A stretch of DNA of 64,000 nt from Vespertiliibacter pulmonis (GTDB lineage: Bacteria; Pseudomonadota; Gammaproteobacteria; Enterobacterales; Pasteurellaceae), in NCBI RefSeq assembly GCF_013377275.1, contig NZ_CP016615.1, forward strand, positions 1,622,830 to 1,686,829, read 5' to 3'. Both the position numbers and the translations under genes were made by a program. Under the pieces are notes generated by a model. It was not told where the DNA came from. It worked only from the letters and a program-made list of their open reading frames with translations, and searched no databases. Each line of letters begins with the position of its first letter. Position 1 is the first letter of the stretch. This document shows positions 59,607 to 64,000 of the stretch, piece by piece.

Positions 59607-62231
59607 ATGAAAACAACTTCTGAAATTAGACAATCATTTTTGGATTTCTTCCAAACTAAAAACCATACTATTGTACCAAGTAGCTCACTTATACCTGAAA
59701 ATGACCCTACTTTGTTATTTACTAATGCGGGTATGAACCAATTTAAAGATGTTTTTTTGGGAATAGATAAACGTAGTTATAGCAGAGCAACCAGTTCTCA
59801 ACGTTGTGTTCGTGCTGGCGGTAAACATAATGATTTAGAAAACGTAGGTTATACAGCACGCCATCACACTTTTTTTGAAATGCTTGGGAATTTTAGTTTT
59901 GGTGATTATTTCAAAAAAGAAGCGATTTCATTTGCTTGGGAATATTTAACTTCACCACAATGGCTCGGGTTACCGAAAGAAAAATTGTGGGTAACCGTTT
60001 ATGAAACAGATAATGAAGCTTACGATATTTGGCATAATGAGGTAGGCGTTCCTGCAGATCGTATTATTCGTATTGGCGATAATAAAGGCGCACCGTATGC
60101 TTCTGATAATTTTTGGCAAATGGGTGATACTGGGCCTTGTGGACCTTGTACTGAAATTTTCTATGATCATGGTGATCATATTTGGGGTGGCCCCCCTGGT
60201 TCTGCGGAAGAAGATGGGGATCGCTATATCGAAATTTGGAACGTGGTATTTATGCAATTTAATCGTCAAGCAGATGGTACGATGGAAAAATTGCCTAAAC
60301 CATCGGTTGATACAGGTATGGGATTAGAGCGTATTAGTGCCGTATTGCAACACGTTAATTCAAATTATGAAATTGATATTTTCCAAACACTAATTAAAGC
60401 GATCGCTGAATTATTATCAGTAAAAGATTTAGATAATAAATCTTTGCGAGTGATTGCTGATCATATTCGTTCTTGTGCCTATTTAATTGCCGATGGCGTT
60501 GTACCATCTAATGAAGGGCGAGGTTATGTGTTACGCCGAATTATTCGCCGAGCTGTACGGCACGGGAATATTTTGGGGGCAAAATCTGCATTCTTCTATA
60601 AACTTGTTCCAACGCTCGCTCAAGTAATGGCAGAAGCAGGAAAAATTATTACTGAAAAACAAGCTCATATTGAAAAGACATTAAAAGCTGAAGAAGATCA
60701 ATTCGCTCGTACATTGGAACGTGGTTTAGCCTTGTTAGAAAGTGAATTAGTTAATGTTCAAAATAATCAACTTTCAGGTGAAATTGCTTTTAAACTTTAT
60801 GATACTTACGGCTTTCCATTAGATTTAACTGCTGATGTTTGCCGTGAACGCAATATTAATATTGATGAAGTTGGCTTTGAACGTGAAATGCAGGCTCAGC
60901 GAGCAAGAGCTCAAGCAAATAGTAATTTTGGTGCTGATTATAATAGTGTAATTAAAGTAGAAGGCTCAACAGAATTTAAAGGCTATGAGCACACAGAATT
61001 TGATGCAACTGTTATTGCATTATTTAGTAATGGGCAGTCTGTTCAGTCTATTCAATCAGGCGAAAATGCCGTAGTTGTTTTAGATAGAACTCCATTTTAT
61101 GGTGAATCTGGTGGACAGGTTGGTGATAGCGGTCAGATTACAACGGATTTTTGTAATTTTATCGTGAATGATACTCAAAAATATGGACAAGTTTTTGGAC
61201 ATATTGGGCAATTAGTTTCTGGTAATTTATCTGTTGGTGATCATATTTCTGCACAAATAGATACGCAACGACGTAACGCTATAACATTAAATCATAGTGC
61301 AACGCATTTATTACATTCTGCTTTGCGTGAAGTGCTAGGTGATCATGTTGCACAGAAAGGCTCATTAGTCTCTGAGAATTTATTACGTTTTGATTTTTCA
61401 CAACCTGAAGCTATTACTAAAAATCAATTAGAAGATATTGAGCGGATTATTAATCGAAAAATCCGTGAAAATATTATAGTTACAACCAATATTATGGATA
61501 TTGAATCTGCAAAACAGCAAGGCGCAATGGCGTTATTTGGTGAAAAATATGGTGATCAAGTCCGTGTTGTAGGCATGGATAATTTTTCGATTGAGCTTTG
61601 TGGCGGTACTCATGTTAAACAAACAGGCGAGATTGGGTTATTTAAATGTATTGCTGAAAGTGCAGTAGCTGCAGGAGTGCGTCGTATTGAAGCGGTTACG
61701 GGTGAAAATGCAATTGCACTGTTACATCAACAGCAGCAAGTTTTAAATCAAAGTGCTGAATTATTGAAAGCGGATAGCACTAGCCTAGTAGAAAAAATTC
61801 AACAATTACAAGAGAAAAATAAAAAAACGGAGAAAGAGCTGGGACAACTTAAAGAAAAATTAGCCAGTGAGATGAGTAATGAATTAGTCAAACAAGTGCA
61901 AAAAATTAAGGGTGTTAATGTACTTGTTCAACATTTAGATAATGTAGAAGCTAAAGCATTAAGAACAATGGCTGATGATCTGAAAAATCAATTGGGTTCT
62001 GCTGTTATTGCATTTGCAACACAATCTAATGATAAGGTGAATTTAATTGTAAGTGTCACAGATGATTTAACCAAACAATTAAAGGCAAATGAATTAGTTG
62101 GAGTAATGGCAAATGCGGTTGGTGGTAAAGGTGGCGGCCGTGCAGATATGGCAATGGCTGGGGGTTCACAGCCAGAATGTATTCCAGAAGCATTAAATCT
62201 CGCAATGAATTGGATTCAAGAAAAACTTTAA
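59607..62231 (+). CDS. alaS: Alanyl-tRNA synthetase
   Basis: 874 residues: class II catalytic domain ([35 protein letters not shown]), tRNA-recognition domain, editing domain (zinc motif [13 protein letters not shown] and CGGTHV) and C-terminal oligomerisation domain with [15 protein letters not shown]. The start ATG 59607 gives the family N-terminus [15 protein letters not shown]. The ribosome binding site is weak. Followed by csrA, a conserved gene order in gammaproteobacteria. Confidence 0.99.
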   Translation: MKTTSEIRQSFLDFFQTKNHTIVPSSSLIPENDPTLLFTNAGMNQFKDVFLGIDKRSYSRATSSQRCVRAGGKHNDLENVGYTARHHTFFEMLGNFSFGDYFKKEAISFAWEYLTSPQWLGLPKEKLWVTVYETDNEAYDIWHNEVGVPADRIIRIGDNKGAPYASDNFWQMGDTGPCGPCTEIFYDHGDHIWGGPPGSAEEDGDRYIEIWNVVFMQFNRQADGTMEKLPKPSVDTGMGLERISAVLQHVNSNYEIDIFQTLIKAIAELLSVKDLDNKSLRVIADHIRSCAYLIADGVVPSNEGRGYVLRRIIRRAVRHGNILGAKSAFFYKLVPTLAQVMAEAGKIITEKQAHIEKTLKAEEDQFARTLERGLALLESELVNVQNNQLSGEIAFKLYDTYGFPLDLTADVCRERNINIDEVGFEREMQAQRARAQANSNFGADYNSVIKVEGSTEFKGYEHTEFDATVIALFSNGQSVQSIQSGENAVVVLDRTPFYGESGGQVGDSGQITTDFCNFIVNDTQKYGQVFGHIGQLVSGNLSVGDHISAQIDTQRRNAITLNHSATHLLHSALREVLGDHVAQKGSLVSENLLRFDFSQPEAITKNQLEDIERIINRKIRENIIVTTNIMDIESAKQQGAMALFGEKYGDQVRVVGMDNFSIELCGGTHVKQTGEIGLFKCIAESAVAAGVRRIEAVTGENAIALLHQQQQVLNQSAELLKADSTSLVEKIQQLQEKNKKTEKELGQLKEKLASEMSNELVKQVQKIKGVNVLVQHLDNVEAKALRTMADDLKNQLGSAVIAFATQSNDKVNLIVSVTDDLTKQLKANELVGVMANAVGGKGGGRADMAMAGGSQPECIPEALNLAMNWIQEKL

Positions 62232-62240
62232 TGATAAAAA

Positions 62241-62270
62241 TGCAAGGTAGATAATTTTATTTACCTTGCA
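62241..62270 (+). promoter_or_regulatory. Hairpin between alaS and csrA
   Basis: TGCAAGGTA pairs with TACCTTGCA; the following bases are A-rich, not T-rich, so it is not a standard terminator. It may affect mRNA processing or stability before csrA. Confidence 0.45.
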
Positions 62271-62291
62271 AATAAAAATAGGAGAAAAGTT

Positions 62292-62471
62292 ATGCTGATT
62301 TTGACGCGTAAAATTGGTGAAAGTCTACTTATCGGTGATGATGTAGAAATTACGGTATTGAGTGTTCGTGGAAGCCAAGTAAAACTCGGTGTAAAAGCCC
62401 CTAAAGAAATTTCAGTACATCGTGAAGAAATTTACCAACGAATTAAAGCATCAGAAAACTCAGATAACTAG
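62292..62471 (+). CDS. csrA: Carbon storage regulator CsrA
   Basis: 59-residue RNA-binding dimer that controls translation and stability of many mRNAs by binding GGA motifs. Sequence starts [17 protein letters not shown] and contains [15 protein letters not shown] with the RNA-contact residues including R44. AGGAGA precedes the ATG at good spacing. It lies directly downstream of alaS as in E. coli. Its own leader has GGA in the ribosome binding site, where autoregulation is possible. Confidence 0.98.
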   Translation: MLILTRKIGESLLIGDDVEITVLSVRGSQVKLGVKAPKEISVHREEIYQRIKASENSDN

Positions 62472-62507
62472 AAACTCAAGGATCCTATTAAAAATAAGGA
62501 AATGATT

Positions 62508-63872
62508 ATGGGAAAATTACATTGTTTTAAAGCCTATGATATTCGTGGGCAATTAGGTACAGAATTAAATGCCGATATTGCATACCGTATTGGTCGTGCG
62601 TTTGGTCAATTTTTAAAGCCTAAAAACATTGTTGTTGGTGGCGATGTTCGTTTAACTAGTAATGAATTAAAAAGCGCAGTAACAAATGGATTGTTAGATG
62701 CGGGCGTCAATGTTATCGATCTCGGTCAAACAGGAACAGAAGAAGTTTATTTTGCCACTTCATTTTTGAATGCAGATGGAGGAATTGAAGTTACCGCAAG
62801 CCATAATCCAATGGATTATAATGGTATGAAATTAGTTCGTGCAGGCTCTCGCCCAATTAGTGCAGAAAGTGGGCTTGCAGATATTCAACGTTTAGCTGAA
62901 GAAAATAATTTTCCAACAGTTGCTCAACGAGGTATTTATACTCAAAAAAGTGTCTTGGATGATTACATTAATCATTTACTGTCTTATATTAATTTATCCA
63001 ACCTGACTCCTAAAACATTAGTAATTAATTCAGGGAATGGTGCTGCAGGAAAAGTGATTGATGCGATTGAAGCTCAATTTAAAGCACATAATGTGCCTAT
63101 TACATTTGTTAAAATACATAACAATCCAGATGGTAACTTTCCAAATGGTATTCCTAATCCTATTTTACACGAAAATCGTCAAGATTCGATTGATGCAGTA
63201 TTAGCTCATCATGCAGATATGGGAATTGCCTTTGATGGCGATTTTGACCGCTGTTTTTTATTTGATGAAAAAGCGAATTTTATTGAAGGCTATTATATTG
63301 TTGGTTTACTTTCCCAAGCATTTTTGCAAAAAAATCCAGGAGCAAAAATTATTTATGATCCACGCCTTATTTGGAATACTGAAGAATTGGTGAAAGAATC
63401 AGGCGGTGAAGCTATCATGTCTAAATCGGGGCATTCATTTATCAAAGAAAAAATGCGTGCTGTTGATGCTATTTATGGTGGGGAAATGAGTGCGCATCAC
63501 TATTTCCGTGATTTTTTCTACTGTGATAGTGGTATGATTCCATGGTTATTGACATTAGAATTGTTATGTACTACTGGTAAGACGTTGAGTGAATTAGTGG
63601 GTGAGCGTTTGGATAAATTCCCATCGCCAGGTGAAATTAATAGTAAATTACCTAATGCGAAGGTAGCTATTGAACGTGTGCTTAATACTTATAAAACAGA
63701 TGCCAAATCCGTTGAAACATTAGATGGAATTAGTATTGAATTTGAAAATTGGCGTTTCAATTTACGTAGTTCAAATACTGAGCCTGTTGTTCGTTTAAAC
63801 CTGGAAACAAAAGGTGATAAGATATTAATGCAACAAAAAACAGATGAAATACTTGCATTACTTCGCCAATAA
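62508..63872 (+). CDS. Phosphomannomutase / phosphoglucomutase
   Basis: 454-residue alpha-D-phosphohexomutase that interconverts hexose 6- and 1-phosphates for lipopolysaccharide or capsule precursors. The phosphoserine loop [13 protein letters not shown], the metal loop DGDFDRCF and the sugar-binding [10 protein letters not shown] are clear; the C-terminal phosphate-binding RSSNTEP is present. ATG 62508 is seven bases from AAGGA and is preferred over ATG 62502. Followed by galU, so UDP-sugar supply is a likely context. ManB/CpsG-type; specificity not resolved. Confidence 0.92.
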   Translation: MGKLHCFKAYDIRGQLGTELNADIAYRIGRAFGQFLKPKNIVVGGDVRLTSNELKSAVTNGLLDAGVNVIDLGQTGTEEVYFATSFLNADGGIEVTASHNPMDYNGMKLVRAGSRPISAESGLADIQRLAEENNFPTVAQRGIYTQKSVLDDYINHLLSYINLSNLTPKTLVINSGNGAAGKVIDAIEAQFKAHNVPITFVKIHNNPDGNFPNGIPNPILHENRQDSIDAVLAHHADMGIAFDGDFDRCFLFDEKANFIEGYYIVGLLSQAFLQKNPGAKIIYDPRLIWNTEELVKESGGEAIMSKSGHSFIKEKMRAVDAIYGGEMSAHHYFRDFFYCDSGMIPWLLTLELLCTTGKTLSELVGERLDKFPSPGEINSKLPNAKVAIERVLNTYKTDAKSVETLDGISIEFENWRFNLRSSNTEPVVRLNLETKGDKILMQQKTDEILALLRQ

Positions 63873-63890
63873 TTGCAAAATTTAGCAAAT

Positions 63891-63926
63891 ATTAGACCGC
63901 TTGTATAATAGCGGTCTAATTTTATT
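63891..63926 (+). terminator. USS-based terminator before galU
   Basis: ATTAGACCGC (63891-63900) pairs with GCGGTCTAAT (63911-63920) followed by TTTATTATTTT; the left arm contains a USS core. Confidence 0.85.
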
Positions 63927-63945
63927 ATTTTATTAAGGATTTTAT

Positions 63946-64000
63946 ATGAAAGTAATTATTCCTGTTGCTGGGCTTGGAACTCGAATGCTACCTGCAACTA
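63946..64000 (+). CDS. galU: UTP-glucose-1-phosphate uridylyltransferase (5' end only)
   Basis: The window ends after 18 codons, reading MKVIIPVAGLGTRMLPAT, the nucleotide-binding start of GalU. AAGGA precedes the ATG. It would use glucose 1-phosphate made by the preceding mutase to form UDP-glucose. The rest of the gene lies outside the window. Confidence 0.85.
   Translation, partial: MKVIIPVAGLGTRMLPAT

Overview
The window looks like a piece of a Pasteurellaceae chromosome from the Actinobacillus pleuropneumoniae / Mannheimia / Haemophilus ducreyi side of the family. The evidence is an AT-rich genome with Pasteurellaceae-type housekeeping genes and many copies of ACAAGCGGT, the core of the 'Apl-type' DNA uptake signal (USS), scattered singly and as inverted pairs at gene ends. 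The species cannot be fixed from this alone.

Layout. 1-6000: 3' part of dacB and an RND efflux adaptor/pump pair. 6066-9441: glmU, then rpsB (with a structured leader) and tsf. 9484-14800: mnmC, a 26-residue membrane peptide, purR-dedA, gmhA and frr. 14815-19210: afuABC, an ABC importer often labelled ferric but here preceded by a CRP site placed as a class II activator, which fits a sugar-phosphate importer. 19316-24180: HerA-like ATPase, lipoprotein, rhlB and glyA. 24186-25565: NCS2 purine permease with a PurR operator over its -35 box. 25589-33125: a four-gene type I restriction-modification operon, hsdM-hsdS-FRG gene-hsdR. 33123-39376: glnD, ushA, dgkA, sstT. 39411-45800: comEC/rec2 with a competence CRP-S site, queA, a YvcK-like gene, an AI-2E family permease and a methyltransferase. 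46036-51750: a GT-A-like unknown, then guaB-lipoprotein-DUF1919-guaA. 51753-55453: efeO-efeB-efeU iron uptake operon. 55666-56220: tRNA-Gly, tRNA-Cys and a decayed integrase. 56441-64000: hisC, aroA, uspA, alaS, csrA, a phosphohexomutase and the start of galU.

The most interesting system is the hsd operon. The gene between hsdS and hsdR encodes an FRG-domain protein whose last ~50 residues align without gaps to the extreme C-terminus of the HsdR encoded next door (11 identities in 26 positions). That HsdR region is thought to attach the restriction subunit to the methylase core. The gene also occupies the slot taken by the anticodon nuclease gene prrC in the E. coli prr locus. I infer that the FRG protein is a second effector able to dock on the M2S complex, alongside or in competition with HsdR.

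Regulation links several regions: purR is encoded here and one likely target (the purine permease) is also here; CRP appears to act at a canonical site (afuA) and a Sxy-dependent competence site (comEC); inverted USS pairs end several transcription units.
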